Positions 47,601 through 57,240 of a stretch of 64,000 nt of DNA are shown here, one piece after another. The stretch is from Sequoia sempervirens (taxonomy: Eukaryota > Streptophyta > Pinopsida > Cupressales > Cupressaceae): the NCBI GenBank assembly GCA_007258455.2, contig VDFB02344382.1:1-64000 (forward strand), given 5' to 3'. Both the position numbers and the translations under genes were made by a program. A model generated the notes under the pieces. The model saw only the letters and a list, made by a program, of their open reading frames with translations. It did no database searches and was not told the origin of the DNA. Every line of letters starts with the position of its first letter. Position 1 is the stretch's first letter.

Positions 47601-50001
47601 AGAATAATATATGAACTGGCTTCAGTATTTGTGCTAGGGTTTGCTATTTATAGAGTTGAATTATTTTATAAGATTTATTTGTAATTCCCTTTCAAAATCG
47701 CCATCTTTATTATTCATGCAAAACGTCAAAAAACAAGCAAAAACCTAAAACCTTCAGAAAAACTCAAAACTCAGTCAGAATCGGTCTCAGGGGGAAACTA
47801 GGGTTTCTACGTCTATGGAAAATATTGTATATATACATAAATGGCACTGCATCATTCTTATATATGATACCTCCTTCCCTATTGATATCATTCATTCATG
47901 TCAATATATTTTCAATCCCTAGACAATTATGCTAAACAAGGATCCCCATTGCCATGTATTTGTGTCATGTACCCTTTTTGAGTTAAGGAAATAATTTAAT
48001 AATTTAATTTAAGTTGCCCAATAAGTAACTTTAATTTAATATTAAGACAACTTATGTTTTTTTATTAAATTATAAAGTTCCTAAAAGTGATATTAGAAAG
48101 TATTTTTTTGGAAAGAGGGCCTGAGATGATGTCAAAGTGCTGCTAGGATAAGGGGCAAACTGAATTATTAAATTAAAATGAAAACAAATATTCTAGAGAC
48201 TTCTCGAGGAGCACTAAAAATAGCAAATAGGTGTTTATAAAAGGAGTTGGGCTTGAGGAAAACCATCCATTTTTGAGAAAAAGCCTATTTCTTGAAGATT
48301 GAGCACTTAGTGTTCATCTTTTGTCTAAAGGATGAAAACCCTCTTGGTAATGAAATCAAAGGATGAAAACCCTTGTGGTTTTTGGATTGGATTTGGGAAC
48401 AAAAACTCTCTTATCTAACAAAGTCGATTCCATCTAGGGATTGCATATGTGCAGAAAAATCATTTCAAAAGCATATTGAAGATTTTCGGAGTTTAACCAA
48501 AGTTTGAAGAATTTCTAGATTTCAGTCAGTTTGTGGATTTCCAGTTTCAGTTATACAGTTGTTCGGGTATTTTTTTCTATTTTCCATTTTGGCACAAGAA
48601 GTCTATTTTATTTGTGAAAGGTTATTGTAATTTTAGAATATTATATTTTTGTTTTTAGAGATAGTTATTATATTTTTATGAATAAAATAATTGTTTAGGC
48701 TATACTCTGCTGGGTCATACTAATTGTTATTAATATTGATGGAGTAATTAGTCGTACATGTTCAAGGAATTTCTAAATTCATTTTCTATATGTTGTACTC
48801 TTTTAAGAGATTGCAGCACTTTTATGAGCACCATACCATGGTGAAGAAATCACCTATTTAGTGGCTGAAAGGATTTTAAGATATACAACTATATGATTTT
48901 ATTTAGTTTGCGGCGTTAAGGAACAAGCCCCGACACACAGATTCCCTTGTCAGCCTCGCTGAAGTACCCTATCACTGGACTCCTTGTATTGTGTTTGCAA
49001 ATGAGTCAATTCTCTGGGTCACTGATTCCTTGTTTATTAGATAATGGGTAAAGATATTTTCTGGGTTCCACCAGCTGCAGCCCACAATGAATAAGGAGAA
49101 TGCAGCAATATTTATTTTAACTTTTCCTTGGGCACTGTACATTTGTGTCGTAGGTTAAGAATTTGGCGGTTTTAAAAGAGACAAGTCCTAATAGAATAAA
49201 TTCCTTGGTTTGCTGAGTGCAGCTCACATTCTTTTAAAGATGCTTTGTCATTTGAAATATGATGGGTCAATACCTTCTGAAGAGCATTATTAATATATAT
49301 GCTGTTGTTATATACTCCAATTGTAGCCTTTGGGGAATAATCTTTAGCAGCCGTTGATTAATACTTTGTACCCAGCTGTAGCCATCATGGATATTGGTTG
49401 CTCTATTCTATCTTTCGATAGGATGTGTCTATAGCCAGAAATTATTTATAGCCTGTAAGTGGAATTTGCAGCTTCATGCTATTAATAATATAAGGGAATA
49501 TTTATTGATATTTATCAAAGACTTCTACTGTAATTTGCATTGGTATTCTCCAGTATTCAGAGTGCTCAATAGCAGTAATATTTATTAAGTGTTTTTAGTT
49601 TCAGTAGTTTGGATTTGAGTTTATTTATCATAAATATTTCAGTTTGTGCAATTTACAAAAAAAAGAAGTATATTTTATGAAAAATGCAAATCAGGACATT
49701 GTAGTTTGGTGTCCTCATGATAGCTTTTGAACTGTGTTTTAGCAATGTTTGCATAAAATAAGAAAAGGGATTGGTTAGAGGAAAATACATATGAGTTTAA
49801 GATCAGAACTCCTTTAATGTTCTAGAAAAATAAATTTATTGCTTTTCAAATTGGGAAAGTCAATTTGTATACTGAATAAAAGTTGAATTTGGTTTTGCAG
49901 GTTTGCACTTTTAATCTTATTCTAAAAAATGCATCATCCTTGCTTGATGATACAGACCCAATGAAACTCAAAGCTGATATCGCTTTTAAAAATCTTGTAA
50001 G
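35381..50001 (+). CDS. Probable thylakoid-lumen protein gene, exons 1-4 (3' end not found)
   Basis: Four exons join with compatible phases: 35381-35600, 41348-41455, 41571-41698 and 49901 to 49995 or 50001. Introns are 5.7 kb, 115 bp and 8.2 kb, all GT-AG. The N-terminus looks like a two-stage plastid signal. A Ser/Thr/Lys-rich transit peptide comes first. A twin-arginine hydrophobic segment (TRRILMLTLLGGLTF) follows, with a likely lumen cleavage after KPAQA before FSFGI. The mature part contains GPKEWLKAQKKRTAEFL and AERLVKVAARDCIPPEEG, and resembles an uncharacterised conserved plant chloroplast protein whose name I cannot give with certainty. It is probably imported to the thylakoid lumen by the Tat route. 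No stop codon or terminal exon was found, so downstream exons probably lie further on or outside the window. No frame damage is visible in any exon. Confidence 0.8.
36770..37183 (+). pseudogene. hAT transposase N-terminal (BED finger) fragment
   Basis: Forward frames give VNAHLLHI, then GKGVKACKFLGRLTNLKYRD and, near 37120-37180, KRKLTSDASNPIAELLNV. This is the order seen in plant hAT proteins just after the BED zinc finger. Stops occur near 36890 and 37042. It is cut at 37184 by an LTR fragment. Lies in intron 1 of the lumen-protein gene. Confidence 0.55.
37184..37596 (+). repeat. Truncated LTR of the 16.2/29.7 kb family
   Basis: It starts TGTAGTGTAGAAAAATGTA, as do the LTRs at 16191 and 29719, and follows them through 'tttcacact' and the 'gatgggtcctcctta' phrase. 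It stops at about 37596, where a hAT-like terminus begins. Confidence 0.75.
37597..38480 (-). mobile_element. hAT element remnant, 3' part
   Basis: A CAAGGTTGCCAGAAG-like terminus at about 37597 with subterminal 'ggtactagta' and 'ttgtaccggtac' motifs fits a hAT end on the minus strand. The transposase C-terminus follows. The other end is lost near 38480 against Gypsy sequence. Confidence 0.5.
37997..38476 (-). pseudogene. hAT transposase C-terminal dimerisation domain
   Basis: The frame contains DPIEWWWNRGGETLKLQSFA, then IRLLSQVASSSSCERNWSTY and SLKRNRLGSKKAENLVYIHS, the hallmark of the hAT C-terminal dimerisation region. An acidic tail ends at the stop at 37997. About 159 codons remain of a transposase that is normally several hundred residues, so this is a fragment. 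Confidence 0.88.
38586..39850 (+). pseudogene. Ty3/Gypsy integrase fragment with internal duplication
   Basis: The zinc-binding region is LINGQLYKMGLDEML...VLHDEHERVLCECHEGVLGG (38586-38700), then a WPTLH-like block near 38750. The catalytic core starts FEKWAIDFVGSIKQSTPRTG and GGQYIITTDYLTMRTKAVAT (38870-39000), with ENGTAVSFNKILE near 39105. The C-terminal part (TPFQLVCGKVVMPVEFLVPS) occurs twice, in a ~350-bp tandem duplication. Frameshifts and stops are frequent. Lies in intron 1 in the sense orientation of the host gene. Confidence 0.82.
39126..39835 (+). repeat. ~350-bp tandem duplication inside the integrase fragment
   Basis: Copy 1 (about 39126-39465) and copy 2 (about 39480-39835) both begin 'taataaaatcctagaga' and end '...gacatgacaaaaatatt'. 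They differ at only a few positions, for example 'gtggcaaagtag' against 'gtagcaagtag', so the duplication is younger than the decay of the integrase. Confidence 0.85.
40202..40252. repeat. Compound microsatellite (CTGT)n-(AC)n
   Basis: Four CTGT-type units are followed by about a dozen AC units. Located in intron 1. Confidence 0.9.
41348..41455 (+). CDS. Exon 2 of the lumen-protein gene
   Basis: The acceptor AG at 41346-41347 ('ttgacag') gives the split codon T|CA (Ser) and then GPKEWLKAQKKRTAEF. Using the AG three bases later would create a stop, so this acceptor is chosen. The donor GT is at 41456, phase 1. Confidence 0.82.
41571..41698 (+). CDS. Exon 3 of the lumen-protein gene
   Basis: Acceptor 'ctattgcag' and donor GT at 41699. 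The phase fits exon 2 and gives KTGEITSNKDYEEAERLVKV, then AARDCIPPEEGSFVAFQARS and GVE. An alternative open frame overlaps but does not fit the splice phase. Confidence 0.82.
41868..43499 (-). mobile_element. Solo LTR with AGAAA target duplication
   Basis: It starts TGTAATGTCCCC and ends GGGGACATGACA, giving terminal inverted repeats of about 12 bases with one or two mismatches. It is flanked by AGAAA at 41863-41867 and 43500-43504. No coding content. Read on the minus strand it begins TGTCATGTCCCC, the same start as the solo LTRs at 46.1 and 52.7 kb, and has TTTATAAAGG near 42172. It lies in intron 3, antisense to the gene. Confidence 0.82.
43510..45660 (-). pseudogene. LINE fragment (endonuclease and part of RT)
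   Basis: On the minus strand, from about 45250 down, come SKTYKKRYLDYEDPHALLKN and FSTLEEVLIIRNFNARTTNN, the endonuclease G-D-F-N-A-R block (here RNFNAR). VIDYVICSHSI follows near 44850. From about 44220 to 43690, IKNL...DGPQKKYLKWGIEVLTP and NGFPIEWMTSV come before FKKAFDT-like sequence near 43700, the start of the reverse transcriptase. Stops and shifts are many, and the 3' end is lost near 43510. Lies in intron 3, antisense to the gene. Confidence 0.72.
46122..47810 (+). mobile_element. Solo LTR flanked by GTCTA direct repeats
   Basis: It starts TGTCATGTCCCC and ends AACTAGGGTTTCTAC. GTCTA occurs immediately before (46117-46121) and after (47811-47815). The relative at 52.7 kb ends in CTACA, so the last base may be lost here. 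Shared blocks with that copy include 'ggggaacgagccatctccatcg' near 46713 and 'gattgccttgaggggtgcgcc' near 46450. It holds eight exact GCCGTAC heptamers between 46937 and 47498. Lies in intron 3, sense orientation. Confidence 0.82.
47963..49640 (+). repeat. Possible further LTR of the TGTCATGT type
   Basis: It starts TGTCATGTACCC and has a TATA-like 'gtgtttataaaaggag' near 48230 with a leader-like region after it. A 3' edge near 49640 ('tttgtgca' then 'attta', against 'atttg' before 47963) would give an imperfect target duplication. Uncertain. No coding region. Confidence 0.35.
49901..50001 (+). CDS. Exon 4 of the lumen-protein gene
   Basis: The acceptor 'ggttttgcag' is preceded by a T-rich tract; phase 0 continues GVE into VCTFNLILKNASSLLDDTDP and MKLKADIAFKNL. 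The donor is ambiguous: GTAAGG at 49996 or GTGG at 50002. A further exon is expected. Confidence 0.75.
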
Positions 50002-50586
50002 GTGGTTAACTATTCCCACTTTATTATTCATCAGAGTTGAATGGACAAATTGCATGGATAGATATCCATAAAACTTGCTGGTCCAATTAAATATTTAGAT
50101 GACATTAGTATTATGTTGGTTCTAATCATACTATATTTTATGCTTCCTTAGTTTTGGTGGAAATTTTGGGGGGCCTGTAGTTCTTGAATCTGTATATTAA
50201 GATATATTTGTCATAATTCTCATCTAATATAGTTTTTTGCACACTCCAAGAGGATCATACTTTTAGTGTTAACAAGGCATCCTATCTAGAATATCAAAGT
50301 ACCATTAGCTATTTGGCAGTAGGGCATATGGAAAAAAGTATAACACAATACAACACAAAATGACAAGAGAAAACATATCTTTAGCGTCCATGAGCTTTAA
50401 TGGTATAAAACCAAGAACAACTAAATTTCAAAAATTATTCTTGACCTTTTAATTTCTTACAACCTTTGACCTTCCATGGGAATCTTTGCATTCCTATCTC
50501 CTAAGCTTATTTATGCTATGCTGGTTTAATTGAAGCCAAACTTTAATACAAATGATTAATAACCTCAATATCCTCATCCATTAATT

Positions 50587-50868
50587 ATCTCAAATAAGTG
50601 CTGTTCCTTGCATTGTTATCGCTACCATCGTCATATCTGCACCTAGTGCTGAACACTTAGCATATTTCTTGGCAGAGCATCATTAGGTTGCAGTTCTATG
50701 TAATCTGATATCATTTTAATTTGTCTATCTCAAATAAGTGCTGTTCCTTGCATTGTTATCGCTACCATTGTCATATCTGCACCTAGTGCTGAACCCTTAG
50801 CATATTTCTTGGCGGAGCATCATTAGGTTGCAGTTCTATGTAATCTGATATCATTTTAATTTGTCTAT
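50587..50868. repeat. 140-bp tandem duplication
   Basis: 'atctcaaataagtgctgttcc' begins at 50587 and again at 50727. Over the 140-base unit only about three differences are seen (catcgtc/cattgtc, gaacactt/gaaccctt, ggcagag/ggcggag). Just downstream of exon 4. Confidence 0.9.
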
Positions 50869-50869
50869 T

Positions 50870-52690
50870 CCAAGGAAACACAAAAAAGAATAGTGTGTGA
50901 GGTAAAACCTATCTTTAAATTTGGAGGGGAAGCTTTCTGAGATCTAAACTTAATCTAAACCTAAGCTAAATTGACCCTAGACATAAAACTATAGATAAGA
51001 TATACAGATATGTACACTTTACCTTATTTTTTGATGGGGGTTTCGCATAAATTAAAATAATTATATGCCTATGTTTTTGCCTTGGATACTTGCAGCACAT
51101 TGTTAATAGTAGTGTCCTGCAAATGAGATTTTCAGACAATGAAAGAAAGTAACTCAATTGAAAAGCCAAAACAACACAACTTCTTTCTGCCAAAAAACAA
51201 AGACCAGTAATCCGCTGCAAACAAGATTTAAAGGGATAACAATTGGATCAACAACACACAATTTCAATAAATAACTACCTAAGTTGTATTCAAAGCCACC
51301 ATTTGGGTAGATAGATGTTGTCAATACAAAACTTAATTGAGTATAACCTAGTTTCAATTCACTTGATGAAATTATCAACACAATGAATGAAAACACAACA
51401 TAACCAATGAAATGATATTTTGGTAGCATAAGCATAGTAGGTATAATTTTTCCATATGATTGTTTCTGGTTTTAACTGTGTATTCCTTTTTCAAATCGAC
51501 ATTTTGAATCACACTCAGTGATCCATCATCAGGAAGAGGACAATCATACTAGCATAAGCATAACAACAATTATCATCTCCCTAATTTATGTGTTCACAGC
51601 ACTTATGTATAGGTTACAAATGCTCAACCCTTGGGACTTTAAGTTTAAATAATTGTATTTTAATCCAAAAAAAGAGCTTTAAAGTGAAACACTTTAAGGT
51701 CGTTGAAAAGCTAGAAAGAAAGGAACTTTAAAGAAAATATAATTCTAAAACAAATAAAATAGAAACTACCTGGAAATAGGCACTCCTTTCTTTGCTGGAA
51801 AATAGGAAACAACAAAAAATGGAATTAGTTGGAAATGGCTAATTTGAAATTTCCTCCAACACAACAGTAACTTGAAAATCCTTGCACAAATATGGAAAGA
51901 AGACCACTTTGTTGCTGGGAAAGAAGGATGAATGGTCTGGTTTCCAATGTTTGAATGTCTTGCATATATAGGTGCCACTTATTGTTTTATCAAGCTCTAA
52001 AACTAGCTTTCTTGTTTTGTTGGTCAATTAAGGTCAAAATGGCACCACCTTGTTGACATAAAAAATAGACCAACCAATATAAGATGGTTCGCTTCTTCTA
52101 CATTTCCGCCATATAACTTAAATTAGGCAGAGTTATTCTATGTTTCAGATGACCTTTCCTTTGGCAGACATTTTTGATGGTTTAACCACATTAAAGAAGA
52201 AAAATTTGTTGGTTCAACCAGCCTAGGTGTGTGACATTTCAACTTAGATCATGCTTTTGCTTTTGGCAGAAGGTTAAAATGGTTGAAACAAGTCAAATTC
52301 GCACCTAGGTAGAGTTTCCTAACGATGTTGCCACTTTTTATTGTTGGGTAGTGAACATAATAGCCAAGCCATGGGAAAAACATGCCCAGGTGGAAGTTAT
52401 CTTGAATGTTGCCGTCTTGCCAAGTTGGACAGAGTTTCCGATTGGTTGAGCCATGATAAATGTGCACTCAGGTGTTAAACTTTTAGGTGGAGTTTTTGAG
52501 TGGTACAGCCACATGAAAAGTGTGGCCAACTTAGACTTAAACCACTTTTGCATAATTGGCAGGAAATTTGCCCACTTAAGCCAAAACAAAGTATTGGCTC
52601 ACTCATGCCATCTTTGCCATATTGCCTTAGGTGGAAATAATCACCAGTTGAACCAATTTCAAGACCACAAGTAGAGATTATCAATGGCCA
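50870..52690. other. No gene; degenerate repeats at 52.1-52.7 kb
   Basis: 50.87-52.07 kb shows nothing recognisable. Between about 52100 and 52680 phrases such as 'ggttgagccacatgaaaa-tgtg', 'aggtggagtttt' and 'ttggcag' recur loosely, suggesting decayed tandem units of a transposon. Confidence 0.35.
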
Positions 52691-52692
52691 AA

Positions 52693-54039
52693 TGTCATGT
52701 CCCTTCGACATCTCTGAAAATAGATTGTTTATCATAATTCTCAGACACCGAGACCTGATAGAGGGTCACTTCTGAGTTTGGCCTGCCTTCGGCCATGAGT
52801 TTGATTAGTAGGCTTTCGCTTGGGCTTTGATCGAGACTTGCAGAATTGCTATTTTTTGCGCCTCGGCAAAAGGGCCATGGGGACCCCCTCGCCATTTTAG
52901 CAAGATGACTTTGGTAGCTGCCTGACTCTGTTCGCCGCCTTCTCGTGACGGAACAAGAATAGAAATAAATATTAATATTTAATTGTATTAATTAAATATT
53001 AATAATTTAATGATTTTTAATATAAAGTTATAATATTAAATTATAACTTAAGTGATTCTTCTTGAGGGGTGCGCCATCATCAGAAGGGGTCATTTTGGCA
53101 ATTGGATTATGATGAAATATTTTGGCTGAGACTATGGAAGAATTAAAAGAATTAAAAGTCAAATATTTATTAAAACCCTATTTTTAAGGAAATCACACTT
53201 TTCAGCCTTATAGTGCATTTGCCTTGGGAATTGTGCCATTATGAGATTATTGAATTTGAGAACTGATCAACTTTGATCTGAGCAAGAGACTTTAGGGTTT
53301 CAAGTTCGAATTCTTTGGGGAACGAGCCATCTCCATCGGAAGCAATTCAGAGGGTGTGAAATACCACTTGATTTATTGCAGCAGAGGTTTCTTCATTCAG
53401 GGGGAATCACAGAGCTTCAGAGAATCTATTATCTTCAGAGTTCTTTTCAGTGTTTTGCATTCAAAGTATATCCATTCATCTAGGCGCCCCCTTTACAGAG
53501 ACTTGGACATTGATATTTGAGGAGGCCGTACATTTTTTAATGCTGTTTCTGACAGGCCGTACTATCCTATTAGGCCGTACCTGCACAAAGGGACGTGTTT
53601 CTTCATCTTGAGAGAAACGCCTTTTATATTTGCTTCAAACCTTCATCAATGGAAGCGCCTACATAACTGGAGTCACCTGCAACTACCATTCAGAGGGAGA
53701 AGGGAATTTATGACCTCAGCCGTACCAGATCTGTACTTCAGCAGCTGCAAATATCAGGTTCCTAATTTAATAAAAATCATTGCCTTTACTTTGCATGTTA
53801 TCAGATCTTCCATGTAATCGTTGCAGAAGAATAATATATGATCTAGCTTCAGTATTTGTATTAGGGTTTGAGATTTACGGAGTTCAATAATTTTGTAGAA
53901 TTTATTTCTTATTTCCAAGCAAAATCGCATTCTTCTTTATTTATGCAAAAACTCAAAAACGTCAAAAAAATCAAAAACCTTCAGAAAAAACCTAAAATCT
54001 CAGTCAGAATCAGTATCAGGGGAAACTAGGGTTTCTACA
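52693..54039 (+). mobile_element. Second LTR of the 46.1 kb family, shorter
   Basis: It starts TGTCATGTCCC and ends AACTAGGGTTTCTACA. It shares ordered blocks with 46122-47810 ('taacttaagtgattc-ttgaggggtgcgcc', 'ggggaacgagccatctccatcg', 'cagtcagaatc-gt-tcagg') but is about 340 bp shorter. Four GCCGTAC heptamers lie at 53525-53725. No matching target duplication was found, so the insertion edges are less secure. Confidence 0.72.
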
Positions 54040-54329
54040 CTTCCACACCCTAGTTCCTTCAAAGAAAACTAGATCCATTGGAAGAAGTGGCGGTTGAGCC
54101 AATTTAACATTTTTAGCCCCTAATGCTGAATACAAAGCTCTAGAGCAAGAAGTTCAGATGATTTGTCATTTGTTACATTTTGCAACTACAAACTCTTAAA
54201 TGGTCCTAAAATTGAGAAGAAATCAGTTTAAAATAAGCTAACAAGGAATGCAACAATGCTTGAGCAAGGGACCTGTACCTTCATATGATGTGACACAAAA
54301 GTGTTTAGCTTGTGCATGGATCCATAAAA

Positions 54330-55005
54330 TCAAGACCAGCCTTCAACACCATTCTATCTCTAAATCCAATATTTGAAGAAGAAGTCATCAAGTTTGCTTC
54401 TCTTCATTTCTGAGGGGCAGCCCATGAATGGTGTTACCACAACATGATGACACAAAGGCATAGTCTCATCACTGCTTTTGAAGAATTCAGCCAAAGATTG
54501 GTTGAAGATTTGAGAGGGCTGATCTAGAAATTCATTTTCAAGAATTAGCATAGCTAAAATACTATGGATTAGTGGAACACTAGATAGGAGAGTTTGAAAG
54601 GTAGCTGTCAAAGTCCTTGATGTGTTTGAGTAGAAGATCATGGTTATATTTGTAGGGCTAGAAGAGCCATTGAAGGGTTTGGCCAAGGCATTGGAGCCTT
54701 CCACTCTTCAAGAGGCAATCAAAAGAGCTCTTGCCTTAGAGTCTACTTTACATTGGAATATATCTTATTCCAATAATCCATCCATAAAAAAAAAGTTACG
54801 AAAGGGAGAACCAAGTACACAAAAGATTCTACCACTGTTGAAAAGGAATGAAGATAGTCGAAATGAGCTGCAAAGAAAGAAAATTTGTTTCAATTGCAAG
54901 GAACCTTGGGAACGAGGTCATAGATGCCTTGGCAAGGGCCAAGTGCATTACAGAGTTTCTCAATTGTACTTGGAGCTTCCAGGCATCCCCCATGGTAGGA
55001 AAATG
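54330..55005 (+). pseudogene. Ty3/Gypsy gag fragment with zinc knuckle
   Basis: The intact part (54640-55032) reads FVGLEEPLKGLAKALEPSTL, then LQEAIKRALALEST and the CCHC knuckle CFNCKEPWERGHRCLGKGQV. Upstream, broken frames from about 54370 give VIKFASLHF and AFEEFSQRLVEDL. After 55005 the frame loses similarity. It belongs to a different Gypsy lineage from the elements at 11 and 16 kb. No polymerase follows. Confidence 0.8.
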
Positions 55006-55039
55006 AAAAAGTCAATATTTAAAAAATCTTAAAAAATAT

Positions 55040-57150
55040 ATTTTCAACCTATGTACCAAATATTCTAACCCTAATGATCTATAGGGTCCACTTAATCCCT
55101 AAGCTCTCACTAAAAAAATAAATAGGCATCTAATACTCATTCCAAATCACTCCTAAGTTATAAAAATAGTAAATACTTGGTGTTGCAAAAAACAAGTCGA
55201 TAAAATTGTGAATATGGCATGCATATGAAGGTTTGTATTGTTTTCAAGGCACGCTCCTAGATGCCTTCAAGGAGTGCTACTTCTTGACCTCGTTGGGGGC
55301 TTAGCCCGACCATCACCACCACTCGTCACAACCTCAGTCCCAACATCACCCCACCACGATCCCCCACCACTATCCCCTTGCAATATCCAAATCTAGGTCC
55401 TTGGTCCCTTGTCCTTGAGACTTGTTCTCTGCATCCCCTTATCCCCTCATCTTGAGACTCCATGGAACATAGAATGACACAGATTTAGAAGCATTATATG
55501 TTATCAATGTGTCTATTAGTGTTTTAATTTGCACTTTTTAGTATGGCATGAAACAAAATAGATGTGCACTAGAATCACTCTTCAAATTAGATTGGGAAGT
55601 GTCTTGTAAATTAAAAGCCAACGTGAAATAGGACAATATATACATGCAATTTACAATCTTTACAATGAGTTTTTGGAGTTGTTCATATTAATACTGAATA
55701 AAATGTAAATGTGTATGTTTTTGATTTTGCCTGGGGTAAAAGGCCAAGACACTATTTCAACACTAGGCTAAGGATTTTATGCTTTATGATTTAAATTTAA
55801 TCCTACAACTACATGCTCATGCTGTTTAGTTAAAAACAATGACAGAGTAGGGTAAGTGCTCATAGAGTTGAATAAGCTAAAACAAATACGAACACTACAA
55901 TAAATTAAATGCAGGACTTGGATCCATGGCTGGAAAAATCAGCCAGTACTCGCTGAGTTGACAAGTACTCGCCACATTTTAAGCTTGGCGTGTAACTTGC
56001 GAGTTAGCTCGCCAGTCAAACTCACCGAGTTTCTGGTGAGTACTCGCCAAAAATTCTAACATTGCTGCTAGGGACATTACTGAAATGTTTCAAATTTTTT
56101 GTTCCTTTATTTTAGTGCACACTGCAAATTCTCCATGTGCCTGTACCCTTCATCAATGCCAACCCATCTCTTTGATTGTGCATGTGCCTCATGCATGCTT
56201 GATCCCTTCTTAATTCACTTTAAACATTTAAATGAGCTTCCCTTTATACTGAAATATGCCTAGGCTCAAGCTTGTGCTTGTATATTGGCTTCAAATTTTG
56301 CAAAAAAATATTTCTCTACAACATGGCATGTGCCTAAGCCTTAGGCATTCACCTAGACACTAGATTTTAAGATTTCAAAATCCTTCTCTTCTATATTGTA
56401 GGTGTAGCTTAATTCCTTGATGTATGCTTTATTTTCTACAAAAATGGAGACCTTTGCATTCATACACTTGTTCTTTCTCTCTTATGCGTGTGATTGTTTT
56501 GGAGATGAAACCAAAAAGATTTGGCCTTAGAAATTGAATCTTGACCCTTGCTTTCCAAGGTCATTTCCATCATAGAGTGCACTTACCAAGTTAGATGTAT
56601 TTATGATCCTCATTCCATGATACTATGAGGGTTAGAAAATAATTAAAGGATGAAAAGATGATACAAAGCAGAAAGGTCTGAAACATGTTAGGGGTAAGTA
56701 AATGACAAAATTTTACTATAAAACTTGACACAATATGCAAGTTTCATATGGGTACAATAGTGCCTAGAAGACTTAAAATGTTCTAAATATCCACAACCAC
56801 CACAATCTCTCCCAACAATCCCACTGAACGTTTTTGCATCAACATTGACATTCAGAACAATGTGGATACTAGTTGTATTGAACAAAGGAATTTTGATATG
56901 AAGGTATAGTCACCAATTCAACCTACATTAGGGCTGAATAGGTGGCTTTGGCGGAAGACATTTATATGCTAGATACCAAAGTCATTTGCAAGAATTGCAC
57001 TCTTGCATCGCCCCTGCAAATTGACACTTTCAGGTAGAGCAGTGCCAAAAGACAATCTTTATTAGGAAGATTCACAGTCAAGTCACCGTTGCTTGAGTTA
57101 TCAAAAAATTATGTGATGTTTATCAAAATTCAACTGTGTAGTTTTGAGTC
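55040..57150. other. No gene; possible transposon end at 55.9 kb
   Basis: No credible coding region. At 55935-56055, 'agtactcgc' occurs three times amid 'tggaaaaatcagcc' and 'ctcaccgag' motifs. A similar 'ttggaaaaatcgcc...agtactcg' stretch lies at 59012-59065. They could be subterminal repeats of a hAT-like family. Confidence 0.35.
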
Positions 57151-57160
57151 AATCTCATTG

Positions 57161-57240
57161 ACCCATATTTCGTGAGTGGTGGTTCACAAGAACTCATCTC
57201 TGAAACCCATATTTTGTGAGTGGTGGTTCACAAGAACTCA
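57161..57240. repeat. 44-bp tandem duplication
   Basis: 'acccatattt-gtgagtggtggttcacaagaactca' begins at 57161 and 57205, with a single C/T difference in the shared 36 bases. Confidence 0.85.
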
